Source: Pseudomonas sp. ANT_J12 (GTDB lineage: Bacteria > Pseudomonadota > Gammaproteobacteria > Pseudomonadales > Pseudomonadaceae). Taken from it: a stretch of DNA of 64,000 nucleotides. The DNA lies in contig NZ_VOBN01000028.1 of NCBI RefSeq assembly GCF_008370045.1, forward strand, positions 1-64,000, in the 5' to 3' direction. The number at the start of each line of letters is the position of its first letter. Position 1 is the stretch's first letter. The notes below the pieces were generated by a model. It had not been told where the DNA came from and did no database searches. It saw only the letters and a list, made by a program, of their open reading frames with translations. Shown here one piece after another: positions 18,782 to 27,068 of this stretch. The position numbers were made by a program, and so were the translations under genes.

Positions 18782-19213
18782 ATGGCTATCACGAAGAAAG
18801 CATCGGCTCATTGGGAAGGTGATCTGAAAACCGGCATCGGCTCGATTTCCACGGAAACCGGTGTCCTCAGAGAAGCGCCCTACGGCTTCAAGGCCCGTTT
18901 CGAAGGCGGCAAGGGCACCAATCCCGAAGAGCTGATCGGCGCAGCCCATGCGGGCTGTTTCTCCATGGCGTTTTCGATGATCCTCGGCGATGCCGGCCTC
19001 AAGGCTGACAGCATCGATACCAATGCCGAGGTCACGCTGGATCAGGTAGACGGTGGTTTTGCGATCACCGCAGTGAAACTGATCCTTAAGGCGAAAATCC
19101 CAGGGGCGACCCAGGCGCAGTTTGAAGAGCTGAGCAACAAGGCCAAAGAAGGCTGTCCGGTGTCCAAGGTGCTGAATGCGAAGATCAGCCTGGATGCCAC
19201 GCTAGTCAGCTAA
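18782..19213 (+). CDS. OsmC-family peroxiredoxin
   Basis: A 143-residue OsmC-type thiol peroxidase that reduces organic hydroperoxides. The peroxidatic C59 is in AAHAGCFSMA and the resolving C125 in EGCPVSKVL; the N-terminus KKASAHWEGDLKTGIGSISTETG is OsmC-like. TTGAGGAGGCAGAC is a strong ribosome site. A repeat-type terminator follows. Confidence 0.93.
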   Translation: MAITKKASAHWEGDLKTGIGSISTETGVLREAPYGFKARFEGGKGTNPEELIGAAHAGCFSMAFSMILGDAGLKADSIDTNAEVTLDQVDGGFAITAVKLILKAKIPGATQAQFEELSNKAKEGCPVSKVLNAKISLDATLVS

Positions 19214-19229
19214 ATCGGCGTCGAGACGC

Positions 19230-19291
19230 AAAGATCGCAGCCTTCGGCAGCTCCAGATGACTTGGGGCTGGCGAACGCTGCGATCTTTTTT
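19230..19291 (+). terminator. Dispersed inverted repeat used as terminator of osmC
   Basis: The arms of the AAAGATCGCAGCC family (19230-19251 and about 19267-19290) end in T6. The right arm carries mismatches compared with the copy at 12700. Confidence 0.75.
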
Positions 19292-19387
19292 GTCTCAGAA
19301 CAAAACCCGGCAGGCACAATGGTGTTCGAATAAATGACAGCAGTCTGAAGCGCAGCAACCTGCGCGCTGCTTCAAGGAGCTTCAACC

Positions 19388-19627
19388 ATGAAACGTTTTG
19401 CCTTGGCGATTATCTGTTGCGCGCTGGCCACTTCGGCCCTGGCGGCACCGAAATCATGTGAAGCGCTCAAGAATGAGATTGAAGTGAAGATCCAGGCCAA
19501 GGCCGTGCCCTCCTACACCCTGGAGATTGTCACGAGAAAAGAAGCTGAAAAGCACGACATCGCCATGGTCGTTGGCACCTGTGAGAACGGCAGAAAAGCC
19601 ATCATCTACCAAAAGAACGATCGCTGA
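19388..19627 (+). CDS. DUF1161 secreted protein, copy 2
   Basis: A 79-residue protein with a signal peptide (MKRFALAIICCALATSALA). It has the same CEALKNEIEVKI and VVGTCENGRKAIIY cysteine pattern as copy 1, with a four-residue insertion in the middle. AAGGAGC precedes the ATG. It converges with the lipoprotein gene five bases away. Confidence 0.87.
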   Translation: MKRFALAIICCALATSALAAPKSCEALKNEIEVKIQAKAVPSYTLEIVTRKEAEKHDIAMVVGTCENGRKAIIYQKNDR

Positions 19628-19632
19628 TTGGC

Positions 19633-20052
19633 CTAGGGCACGCAGTTGATCTGCCGCTCCGTGGCCACAATCTGGCCCTTGGCGTTCACCAGTCGGGCGC
19701 TCGGGGTAAAGGACAGGGAGCGCCCTTCCAGGCGATAGTGCTGACCGGCCTCAAAGTGATCATAAGGCACGGTCATGTAGCACAGCCGCTCCTGTGGATC
19801 GCTCAGCATCCCCAGCCCTCCGGCGAACGTTTCAAAATCGAAACGCACCGTCAGTTCGTGGCTGCCAGGCGTTACCTGAAAGAATCGCCCATCAGTCAGG
19901 CGCTGATTATCCAAACGCTCCGCCATCAGTAATTTGCCGCCCGGCGTCGGGGTCGCGAGGTCAATCCACGCCATCTGCGGATTGACGCTGGGCAACGGGC
20001 TTACGCAACCGGCGATAAAGCCCGCACTGAGCAATAGCAAGAACCTGCGCAT
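19633..20052 (-). CDS. Lipoprotein, paralogue A (unassigned family)
   Basis: A 139-residue lipoprotein. The signal peptide ends in the lipobox FIAGC with C16 as lipidation site. The mature part holds AWIDL, FFQVTPGSHELTVRFDFE and GQHYRLEGRSLSFTPSARL, all mirrored in the next gene. The PGSHEL strand pattern suggests a beta-sandwich, PEGA-like fold. No function recognised. Residues 2-3 after the lipidated cysteine are Val-Ser, so the outer membrane is likely. Confidence 0.8.
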   Translation of the reverse strand: MRRFLLLLSAGFIAGCVSPLPSVNPQMAWIDLATPTPGGKLLMAERLDNQRLTDGRFFQVTPGSHELTVRFDFETFAGGLGMLSDPQERLCYMTVPYDHFEAGQHYRLEGRSLSFTPSARLVNAKGQIVATERQINCVP

Positions 20053-20092
20053 GATGAATGTCCCGAGGATTGGGCATTCAGCATAACGCCGA

Positions 20093-20515
20093 TCACGTGC
20101 GTTGGCAGCCTGCCGGTGTGCCCTGCCCGATCACGTTGCGCTGCTGGTCGTAGAGCTTGGCCCACGGCCGGAAGCCGATATTCCCCGCTTGCAGTTGATA
20201 ACGCTCACCGGCATTGAAATCTTTGAATTTCACATTCAACTGGCAATCGCGCCACAGCGGCTCGGCGTCGGTGCCGATGTTGGTGGGCTGCACCGCGAAT
20301 TGGTAGCGAACCTTCAATTCATGGCTGCCGGGCTGCACTTCGAAGTAGCGTTTGTCGGTGGCGGCCTTGTCATCGACCTTCAGCGCTTGCAGAGCGGCAT
20401 CTTCCTGTTTTGAGTTCAGGTCGATCCACGCCTGGTTCGGGTCCGGATCGGGCATTCCGAATCCGGCACAGCCGGCCAGCGTCAGCAGGCCCCCTGTCAG
20501 CATCAACTTGCGCAT
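20093..20515 (-). CDS. Lipoprotein, paralogue B (unassigned family)
   Basis: A 140-residue lipoprotein with lipobox LAGC (C16). It shares AWIDL, YFEVQPGSHELKVRYQFA and GERYQLQAGNIGFRPWAKLYD with paralogue A, 40 bases downstream, so the pair is a tandem duplication probably in one operon. Two further cysteines (in WRDCQLNV and AGCQRT) match those of A and may form a disulfide. GGAG precedes the ATG. Confidence 0.82.
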   Translation of the reverse strand: MRKLMLTGGLLTLAGCAGFGMPDPDPNQAWIDLNSKQEDAALQALKVDDKAATDKRYFEVQPGSHELKVRYQFAVQPTNIGTDAEPLWRDCQLNVKFKDFNAGERYQLQAGNIGFRPWAKLYDQQRNVIGQGTPAGCQRT

Positions 20516-20575
20516 AGCGGAGCTCCAGTTTGGCGGGATAGTCTTGTGGGCAGACTTTCCAGGGATGTTCTTATT

Positions 20576-21667
20576 TTGATCAGGCCGCTTCCAAGCCTTG
20601 GGTTACTTGATCGCGTTTTGCGCGTTTTGTTTCCGGGTGTGTTGTTTTTGTTGCTCAACGGTTGCACCAGCGTCAGCTACTACGGCCAATTGGCCGAGGG
20701 TCAGCTGCAATTGCTGCGGGCCCGGGAGCCGGTTTCCCAAGTGATTGCCGATCCCCAACGCGATCCAAAACTGCGTGCGCATCTGGCTCAGTCGCAAAAG
20801 GCCCGGGTATTCGCCAGCGAGCATCTGCACCTGCCGGATAACCAAAGTTACCGTCTGTACGCCGACATTGGCCGGCCGTATGTCGTCTGGAATGTCTTCG
20901 CCACGCCGGAATTTTCCCTCAAGGCGCAAAACCATTGCTTTCCCATCGCCGGGTGCGTCGCCTATCGCGGCTACTACAGCCAGAGCGCGGCCAGGGGCGA
21001 AGCGGCATTGCAGCGACTGAAGGGCATGGACGTGTCAATTGGCGGGGTCGAGGCCTACTCGACGCTGGGTTGGTTCAACGATCCGATCATCAGCTCGATG
21101 ATGAACTGGGGCGACGAGCGGCTGGCCACGCTGATCTTTCATGAGCTGGCCCATCAACGTTTTTATGTGAAGGACGACACTGAGTTCAACGAATCCTTTG
21201 CCACGTTTGTCGAGCAGGAAGGCACTCGCCAATGGCGCGCCAGTCGCGGGCTCGCCCCGGACAATGGCGCACTGATGCAACAGCGTGATCAGCTCACTCA
21301 ACTGATTCTGGACACCCGCGCACGCCTGGAACGGCTCTACGCACAACCCTTGGCTGCCGAGCAGATGCGCCAACGCAAAGCCGCGGAGTTCGAACGGTTA
21401 CGCCGTGATTATCGGACGATGCGTGATACCCGATGGGCTGGGGATAAACGCTATGACGCGTGGATCAATGCGCCAATGAACAACGCCAAGCTGCTGCCAT
21501 TTGGTTTGTATGACCAGTGGGTGCCGGCGTTTGCGGCGTTGTTCAAGCAGGTTGATGGGGATTGGGTGAGGTTTTATGCCGAGGTGGAGCGGTTGGGTGG
21601 ATTGCCGGTGCTTGAGCGTAAGGCGGCGTTGAAATCGTTGGCAGGGTCAGGAATTGGCGGTGGCTAA
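20576..21667 (+). CDS. Lipoprotein zinc aminopeptidase-like protein
   Basis: A 363-residue predicted aminopeptidase. The lipobox LLLNGC gives C30. The zinc motif is HELAH (H189, E190, H193), with NESFATFVEQEG downstream supplying the third ligand (E206), a gluzincin pattern. The start is uncertain: TTG 20576 has AGGGA ten bases upstream and gives a sensible signal peptide; GTG 20546 is also open. It is divergent from lipoprotein B. The substrate is unknown; it probably acts on peptides at the outer membrane. Confidence 0.82.
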   Translation: MIRPLPSLGLLDRVLRVLFPGVLFLLLNGCTSVSYYGQLAEGQLQLLRAREPVSQVIADPQRDPKLRAHLAQSQKARVFASEHLHLPDNQSYRLYADIGRPYVVWNVFATPEFSLKAQNHCFPIAGCVAYRGYYSQSAARGEAALQRLKGMDVSIGGVEAYSTLGWFNDPIISSMMNWGDERLATLIFHELAHQRFYVKDDTEFNESFATFVEQEGTRQWRASRGLAPDNGALMQQRDQLTQLILDTRARLERLYAQPLAAEQMRQRKAAEFERLRRDYRTMRDTRWAGDKRYDAWINAPMNNAKLLPFGLYDQWVPAFAALFKQVDGDWVRFYAEVERLGGLPVLERKAALKSLAGSGIGGG

Positions 21668-21671
21668 TCCG

Positions 21672-21764
21672 GCCTTTTCGCGGGCAAGCCTCGCTCCTAC
21701 GGGTTTTGCGTTGATTTCGAAATCGACGTGAACCTGTAGGAGCGAGGCTTGCCCGCGAAGGCGT
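21672..21764. repeat. REPIN (REP doublet) left of the RAYT gene
   Basis: Two REP units in opposite orientation: TCGCGGGCAAGCCTCGCTCC (21678-21697) and its complement (about 21739-21758), about 40 bases apart. The arms are identical to those of the doublet at 22325-22410. Confidence 0.9.
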
Positions 21765-21772
21765 CTTTGAAA

Positions 21773-22231
21773 TCACAACCAAATCGCATCCCACAGCGGA
21801 TAATCCCCAACCTTCGAAACCAATCCCGCACGTATCGGATTGCGCACGATGTATCGAGCAACAGCCTGCAAATCCTCTTCCTTTCGGATTGCGCGATCGT
21901 GATACCCGTGTTGCCAAACGGGACCTTGGCGCCCTATCGCACGATTCAGCGTCACTGCAATGCGTGATTTGGTCCGAGCCATCAACGTGGGCAGTTGAGT
22001 GTTTTGTAACTCGATCAGCCAATGGAAATGGTCCGGCATGACGACCCAGGCCAGTGAGTCCGCGAAGCCTTCTCGCTCAGCCGTTCTAAAGGCGTCGACC
22101 ACCAAACGCCCACACTTGAAGTCGTGGAACAGCGGTTCTCGATTGAGCACTACGGCTGTCAGTAGATAAATCTGCCCAGTTTCCGAATTGCGTCCGTTGC
22201 GCAATCGATGGGCATGTTTGAGCTCTGGCAA
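21773..22231 (-). CDS. REP-associated tyrosine transposase (RAYT)
   Basis: A 152-residue Y1/HUH transposase-like protein. The metal-binding motif is VMPDHFHWLIEL (H68, H70) and the candidate nucleophile is Y127 in ARYIVRNPIRAGLV. Length and motifs match RAYTs, single-copy relatives of IS200/IS605 transposases that act on REP sequences. It sits exactly between two REPINs (21672-21764 and 22325-22410), the classical arrangement. The frame is intact. Confidence 0.93.
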   Translation of the reverse strand: MPELKHAHRLRNGRNSETGQIYLLTAVVLNREPLFHDFKCGRLVVDAFRTAEREGFADSLAWVVMPDHFHWLIELQNTQLPTLMARTKSRIAVTLNRAIGRQGPVWQHGYHDRAIRKEEDLQAVARYIVRNPIRAGLVSKVGDYPLWDAIWL

Positions 22232-22324
22232 TGATGATCCTCCTTGATCGTGGCCTTGGTTTTTAGCCTAGGACGATCAGAAGGGATCGGAGTGAGGACA
22301 GTTGGTCAGGATGTGTCTGCTGGG

Positions 22325-22410
22325 ACGCCTTCGCGGGCAAGCCTCGCTCCTACAGGTGATACACCAATGTAATGAACTTCCTGTAGGAGCGAGGCTTGCC
22401 CGCGAAGGCG
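22325..22410. repeat. REPIN right of the RAYT gene
   Basis: Inverted REP units at 22326-22355 and 22381-22410 have a 25-base spacer. Together with the doublet at 21672 it brackets the RAYT gene. Confidence 0.9.
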
Positions 22411-22416
22411 TATTGA

Positions 22417-23067
22417 TTAACGCCGCAAAAACGCCCGATGCATCTCTTCCAGCGTTTCAAAGTGATACGCCGGTGCTTCGGCGCTCAGTTCTTCCCGGCT
22501 GCCAAACCCGTAACCCACTGCCGCTGCGTCCAGGCCATTGCTGCGGGCGCCGATCAAGTCGTGTTTGCGGTCGCCGATCATCAAGGTGTTGGCCGGGTCG
22601 AGGTCTTCTTCGGCGATCAAATGGGCAATCAGTTCGACTTTGTTGGTGCGGGTGCCATCCAGTTCGCTGCCGTAAATCACTTTGAAGTGCTTGGCGAAGT
22701 CGAAGTGCCGGGCGATTTCCCGGGCAAACACCCAGGGTTTGGAGGTGGCGATGTAGAGCTGCCGCCCTTGCCCGCTCAGGGTTTCCAGTAGCGGTGTAAC
22801 GCCGTCGAATACGCGGTTTTCATACAGGCCGGTGACTTTGAAACGCTCGCGATAGAAGTTCACCGCTTCCCAGGCCTTGGGCTCGTCGAACTCATAGAAC
22901 TGCATGAACGCCTGCAACAGCGGCGGGCCGATGAAGTGTTCGAGCTTGGTCAGGTCGGGCTCGTCGATGCCCAGTTTGGCCAGGGCGAACTGGATCGAAC
23001 GGGTAATACCCTCGCGCGGGTCGGTGAGGGTGCCATCGAGGTCGAACAGAACAGTTTGGTAATGCAT
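22417..23067 (-). CDS. HAD-family phosphatase (Gph/YrfG-like)
   Basis: A 216-residue haloacid-dehalogenase hydrolase. Motif I is FDLDGTLTD (nucleophile D9, acid D11), motif II is IATSKP, and motif III/IV is MIGDRKHDLIGARSNG. It resembles phosphoglycolate or 5'-nucleotidase-type phosphatases; the substrate is not determined. It precedes the gamma carbonic anhydrase orientation-wise by 28 bases, so the two may be cotranscribed. Confidence 0.9.
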   Translation of the reverse strand: MHYQTVLFDLDGTLTDPREGITRSIQFALAKLGIDEPDLTKLEHFIGPPLLQAFMQFYEFDEPKAWEAVNFYRERFKVTGLYENRVFDGVTPLLETLSGQGRQLYIATSKPWVFAREIARHFDFAKHFKVIYGSELDGTRTNKVELIAHLIAEEDLDPANTLMIGDRKHDLIGARSNGLDAAAVGYGFGSREELSAEAPAYHFETLEEMHRAFLRR

Positions 23068-23095
23068 GAAAAATCCTGGTCAATAGTGGGACGGT

Positions 23096-23641
23096 TCAGA
23101 GCTGGTCGTAGCCTTCAGCCAGATGCAGGTCCTTGAGCTTCACGTAGTTCGCCGCGCTGTAGGTGAAAAAGGCCTGTTCCTTGTCAGTCAATGGCCGGAT
23201 CTGTTTCACCGGGCTGCCGACATACAGGAAACCGCTTTCCAGGCGCTTGCCCGGCGGCACCAGGCTGCCGGCGCCGATGATCACATCGTCCTCGACCACC
23301 GCGCCATCCATGACAATGCTGCCCATGCCGATCAACACCCGATTGCCCACCGAACAGCCGTGCAGCATGACCTTGTGCGCGACGGTCACGTCATCCCCGA
23401 TCAAACACGGAAAGCCATCCGGGTTGAACGGCCCGGCATGGGTGATGTGCAGCACGCAGCCATCCTGGATGCTGGTGCGTGCACCGATGCGGATGCGGTG
23501 CATGTCGCCGCGAATCACCGTCAGCGGCCAGACGGAGCTGTCATCGCCGATTTCGACGTCGCCGATCACCACCGCCGAGCCATCGACAAAAGCGCCTTTG
23601 CCCAGTAGTGGCGTGTGGTTCAGATACTTGCGAAGGGTCAC
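23096..23641 (-). CDS. Gamma-class carbonic anhydrase family protein
   Basis: A 181-residue left-handed beta-helix protein of the YrdA/CaiE group. Hexapeptide repeats fill about residues 10-140; candidate zinc ligands are in HRIRIG, HITH and TVAHKVMLHG. The start is GTG 23641 (VTLRKYLNHTP) after GAGAGAACC; the upstream extension overlaps prlC and is not real. Divergent from prlC. Enzymatic activity of this group is often unproven. Confidence 0.9.
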   Translation of the reverse strand: MTLRKYLNHTPLLGKGAFVDGSAVVIGDVEIGDDSSVWPLTVIRGDMHRIRIGARTSIQDGCVLHITHAGPFNPDGFPCLIGDDVTVAHKVMLHGCSVGNRVLIGMGSIVMDGAVVEDDVIIGAGSLVPPGKRLESGFLYVGSPVKQIRPLTDKEQAFFTYSAANYVKLKDLHLAEGYDQL

Positions 23642-23730
23642 GATAGGTTCTCTCTCTGTCGCTGATAGCTGCGGTGAGCGTCGATTGTAATTAAGATGGC
23701 CGCATGTTTCTTCCAGCCAAGGTGCCAACC

Positions 23731-25782
23731 GTGAGCGTGAACAACCCTCTTTTGCAGTCCTACGACCTGCCGCCGTTCTCGGCGATCCGCGCCGAGCACG
23801 TGCAACCGGCCATTGAACAGATCCTGGCTGACAACCGCGCCGCCATCATCGAGATCCTCAAAACCCAGGCCACACAACCGACCTGGGCCGGCCTGGTGCT
23901 GGCGATGGACGAACTCAATGATCGCCTGGGCGCTGCCTGGAGCCCGGTCAGCCACCTGAACGCCGTGTGCAACAGCGCCGAATTGCGTGAAGCCTACGAA
24001 TCCTGCCTGCCAGCCCTGAGCGCCTATTCCACCGAGATGGGCCAGAACCGCGAACTGTTCCAGGCCTTCGAAGCCCTGGCCAACAGCCCGGAAGCCGCCG
24101 GTTTCGATGTGGCGCAGAAAACCGTCCTGGAACACTCGCTGCGTGACTTCCGCCTGTCGGGTATCGATCTGCCGGAAGCCGAACAGAAGCGTTACGCCGA
24201 AGTGCAAAGCAAATTGTCGGAGCTGGGCAGCCGCTTCTCCAACCAGTTGCTCGACGCCACCCAGGCCTGGACCAAACACGTTACCGACGAAGCCGCGCTT
24301 GCCGGCCTGACCGATTCGGCCAAGGCGCAAATGGCTGCTGCGGCACAGGCCAAAGGCCTGGAAGGTTTCCTGATCACCCTGGAATTCCCGAGCTACTACG
24401 CGGTGATGACCTACGCCCACGACCGCGCCCTGCGCGAAGAAGTCTACGCCGCCTACTGCACCCGTGCGTCGGACCAGGGCCCGAATGCCGGTCAGAACGA
24501 TAACGGCCCGGTGATGGAAGAAATCCTCGACCTGCGTCAGGAGCTTGCGAGACTCTTGGGTTTCGCCAGCTTCTCGGAGCTGAGTCTGGCGACCAAAATG
24601 GCTGAATCCAGCGACCAGGTACTCAGTTTCCTACGTGACCTGGCCAAGCGCAGCAAACCGTTCGCCGCCCAGGACCTGCAACAGCTCAAGGCCTACGCCG
24701 CCGAACAAGGCTGCCCGGACCTGCAAAGCTGGGACAGCGGTTTCTACGGTGAAAAACTCCGTGAACAACGCTACAGCGTTGCCCAGGAAGCCCTGCGCGC
24801 CTACTTCCCGATCGACAAAGTGCTGGGCGGGCTGTTCGCCATCGTTCAGCGTCTGTACGGCATCGAAATCGCCGAGCAGAAAGGCTTCGACACCTGGCAC
24901 CCGGATGTTCGCCTGTTCGAGATCAAGGAAAACGGCCAGCACGTCGGCCGCTTCTTCTTCGACCTCTACGCCCGCGCCAACAAGCGCGGCGGGGCCTGGA
25001 TGGACGGCGCCCGCGACCGTCGTCGCACCGCTGAAGGCGTGCTGCAAAGCCCGGTGGCCAATCTGGTGTGCAACTTCACCCCGGCCGACAGCGGCAAGCC
25101 TGCGCTGCTGACCCACGATGAAGTCACCACCCTGTTCCACGAATTCGGCCATGGCCTGCATCACCTGCTGACCCGCGTCGAGCATGCTGGCGTGTCCGGC
25201 ATCAACGGCGTGGCGTGGGATGCGGTCGAGCTGCCAAGCCAGTTCATGGAGAACTGGTGCTGGGAGCCGGAAGGCCTGGCGCTGATTTCCGGTCACTACG
25301 AAACCGGCGAACCGCTGCCCCAGGACCTGCTGGGCAAAATGCTCGCAGCGAAGAACTTCCAGTCCGGCCTGATGATGGTCCGCCAACTGGAGTTCTCGCT
25401 GTTCGACTTCGAACTGCATGCAACCCATGGCGACGGTCGAAGTGTGGCGCAAGTGCTCGAAGGCGTGCGCGACGAAGTCTCGGTGATGCGTCCGCCGGCC
25501 TACAACCGCTTCCCGAACAGCTTCGCCCACATCTTCGCCGGCGGTTACGCGGCGGGTTACTACAGCTACAAGTGGGCGGAAGTGCTGTCGGCCGATGCTT
25601 TCTCCAAGTTCGAAGAAGACGGCGTACTGAATGCCGAAACCGGCCGCGCCTTCCGTGAAGCGATCCTGGCCCGCGGTGGTTCTCAGGAACCGATGGTGCT
25701 GTTCGTCGACTTCCGTGGCCGTGCGCCATCGATTGACGCACTCTTGCGCCACAGCGGCCTGAGTGAGGACGCGGCAGCATGA
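23731..25782 (+). CDS. prlC: Oligopeptidase A
   Basis: A 683-residue M3 metallopeptidase that degrades short peptides, including signal peptides, in the cytoplasm. The zinc motif HEFGHGLHH lies around residue 470, and GEWIKCV-like family motifs are replaced by GAWMDGARDRRR and SGINGVAWDAVELPSQFMENW. The start is GTG 23731 (SVNNPLLQSYDLPPFS). The YheV gene overlaps its stop by four bases, an arrangement shared with other gammaproteobacteria. Confidence 0.96.
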   Translation: MSVNNPLLQSYDLPPFSAIRAEHVQPAIEQILADNRAAIIEILKTQATQPTWAGLVLAMDELNDRLGAAWSPVSHLNAVCNSAELREAYESCLPALSAYSTEMGQNRELFQAFEALANSPEAAGFDVAQKTVLEHSLRDFRLSGIDLPEAEQKRYAEVQSKLSELGSRFSNQLLDATQAWTKHVTDEAALAGLTDSAKAQMAAAAQAKGLEGFLITLEFPSYYAVMTYAHDRALREEVYAAYCTRASDQGPNAGQNDNGPVMEEILDLRQELARLLGFASFSELSLATKMAESSDQVLSFLRDLAKRSKPFAAQDLQQLKAYAAEQGCPDLQSWDSGFYGEKLREQRYSVAQEALRAYFPIDKVLGGLFAIVQRLYGIEIAEQKGFDTWHPDVRLFEIKENGQHVGRFFFDLYARANKRGGAWMDGARDRRRTAEGVLQSPVANLVCNFTPADSGKPALLTHDEVTTLFHEFGHGLHHLLTRVEHAGVSGINGVAWDAVELPSQFMENWCWEPEGLALISGHYETGEPLPQDLLGKMLAAKNFQSGLMMVRQLEFSLFDFELHATHGDGRSVAQVLEGVRDEVSVMRPPAYNRFPNSFAHIFAGGYAAGYYSYKWAEVLSADAFSKFEEDGVLNAETGRAFREAILARGGSQEPMVLFVDFRGRAPSIDALLRHSGLSEDAAA

Positions 25783-26066
25783 GCGAGGGGCCTGTGATCA
25801 CCAAGAAACGCTTTATCGCCGGGGCGGTCTGCCCGGCGTGCAGCGAGCCGGACAAATTGATGATGTGGAACGAAGACGAGGTCCCGCACCGTGAGTGCGT
25901 GGCCTGCGGTTATTCCGACACGCTCAATGAACAAGGCCTGTCGGTGCCCAAGGAATTGGGCACGCGGGTCAACGTTTCGGCGCTAAAAGCGCCGGATGCC
26001 AAGGTTCAGGCAGTGCAATTCTTCCCGAACCCGAAGCTGAAGAAAAAGCCTGACGAGCCACACTGA
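25779..26066 (+). CDS. yheV: YheV-family zinc-ribbon protein
   Basis: A 95-residue protein with a four-cysteine zinc ribbon: CPACSEPDKLMMW and CVACGYSDTL. A lysine-rich C-terminus (KLKKKPDEPH) follows. Its ATG overlaps the prlC stop (ATGA), so expression is coupled. Function unknown. Confidence 0.9.
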   Translation: MSEGPVITKKRFIAGAVCPACSEPDKLMMWNEDEVPHRECVACGYSDTLNEQGLSVPKELGTRVNVSALKAPDAKVQAVQFFPNPKLKKKPDEPH

Positions 26067-26073
26067 GTCGATA

Positions 26074-26106
26074 CCGCCGTCCATGCCGCAAGGGTGTGGA
26101 CGGTGG
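26074..26106. terminator. Hairpin between convergent yheV and the phosphatase gene
   Basis: A ten-pair stem (26074-26083 with 26097-26106, one G-T pair) has a 13-base loop. No T run follows. Confidence 0.5.
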
Positions 26107-26115
26107 GCCGCTTGA

Positions 26116-26763
26116 CTACTTCTCGACGTTGGCCGACTTGAACCAGCTCTTCATCGAGCACATGGCGAACGGGCTGGTGCTGCAATCGCCATTGGCCAGC
26201 GCGGTGCGCAGTTTGTCGGCATCGGCCTGCATCATGTAGCGAACGCCATCCCTGAAGTGGGTGCTGTCGCCAAAACCACCTTCGGTCATTTCTTTCAGCG
26301 CGTCTTCCTTGCTCCAGCCCTGCACCACTACCCGATACATCGCGGCCATCAGGCCAGTGCGATCAGAACCGTGTTTGCAATGCATCAGCACCGGGCCTTT
26401 GGCCTCAGCGGTCTGAATCGCGCGCAGGGCGGCGAGTACCTGCGCGTCATCCACGTGATTGGTGCGGTAAGGCAGTTGGACCTGATTGATGCCAGGCGTG
26501 GTCAGCCAGCGGGAGTCCGATTCAGGCAGGAAGTTGATAACGGTTCCAACCTTGAGCTTTTCCAGCAGCGGCACTATTGCGCTATCGGGCAAGGCGCTGC
26601 GGTAAAGGGTCGGGGACATCTGAAAGAGGTTGTACTTCGTCTCCACCGACTGCGCCCATTCCGCAGGCCGAGGTGAAGCGGCATCGTCGGCCATGGCCAG
26701 CGACAGGTTGAAAAAGGCAACCAGCGACAGGCACATCGCAGGGATAAGACGGGTTTTAGACAT
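26116..26763 (-). CDS. Exported dual-specificity/tyrosine phosphatase (TpbA-like)
   Basis: A 215-residue protein with a signal peptide (to about residue 25, LSLAMADD). The catalytic loop HCKHGSDRTG carries C129 and R135; the general acid is probably D105 or D106 in TNHVDDAQV. This matches the TpbA group, a periplasmic phosphatase that lowers biofilm formation in P. aeruginosa by acting on the TpbB (YfiN) diguanylate cyclase. No tpbB lies nearby, so the target is inferred. A C-terminal pair of cysteines may form a disulfide. Confidence 0.85.
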   Translation of the reverse strand: MSKTRLIPAMCLSLVAFFNLSLAMADDAASPRPAEWAQSVETKYNLFQMSPTLYRSALPDSAIVPLLEKLKVGTVINFLPESDSRWLTTPGINQVQLPYRTNHVDDAQVLAALRAIQTAEAKGPVLMHCKHGSDRTGLMAAMYRVVVQGWSKEDALKEMTEGGFGDSTHFRDGVRYMMQADADKLRTALANGDCSTSPFAMCSMKSWFKSANVEK

Positions 26764-27068
26764 GCTGGGACCGTGCAGGAGGAAGCGGATTGATGACAGT
26801 CAGCTTCGGCTTTGAGCGGTCAAAGGGCCGTGAGCCGCCTGTCAAAGAATCGTGAATCCATCGCACCGCAGGCGACTTTCGTCGCAAAAGCCCGCTTTAT
26901 TTAGGCTGAATCGGTTTTTCTTGATACTTAGGCTGCTACCATTTGTTACCAAAGTTTGCAGAAGTGCGGGAGGTTTACTCATTAACCATCGTCCCCATTC
27001 CTGCCAAAACGAAAAGCCGCTCCACGAAACGGCTAAAAAACCATCAATGCCTGATGAGGTGCCCCCCC
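26764..27068. other. Divergent region before the GMC dehydrogenase genes
   Basis: 305 bases without a gene. It must contain promoters for the TpbA-like gene and the dehydrogenase operon. A weak hairpin (AGCCG and CGGCT arms near 27012-27032) precedes the first operon gene. No clear operator is seen. Confidence 0.45.

Noticed and set aside
21672..22410. Possible CRISPR-like repeats
   Set aside because: Units are inverted REP pairs with variable spacing around a RAYT gene, not regularly spaced direct repeats.
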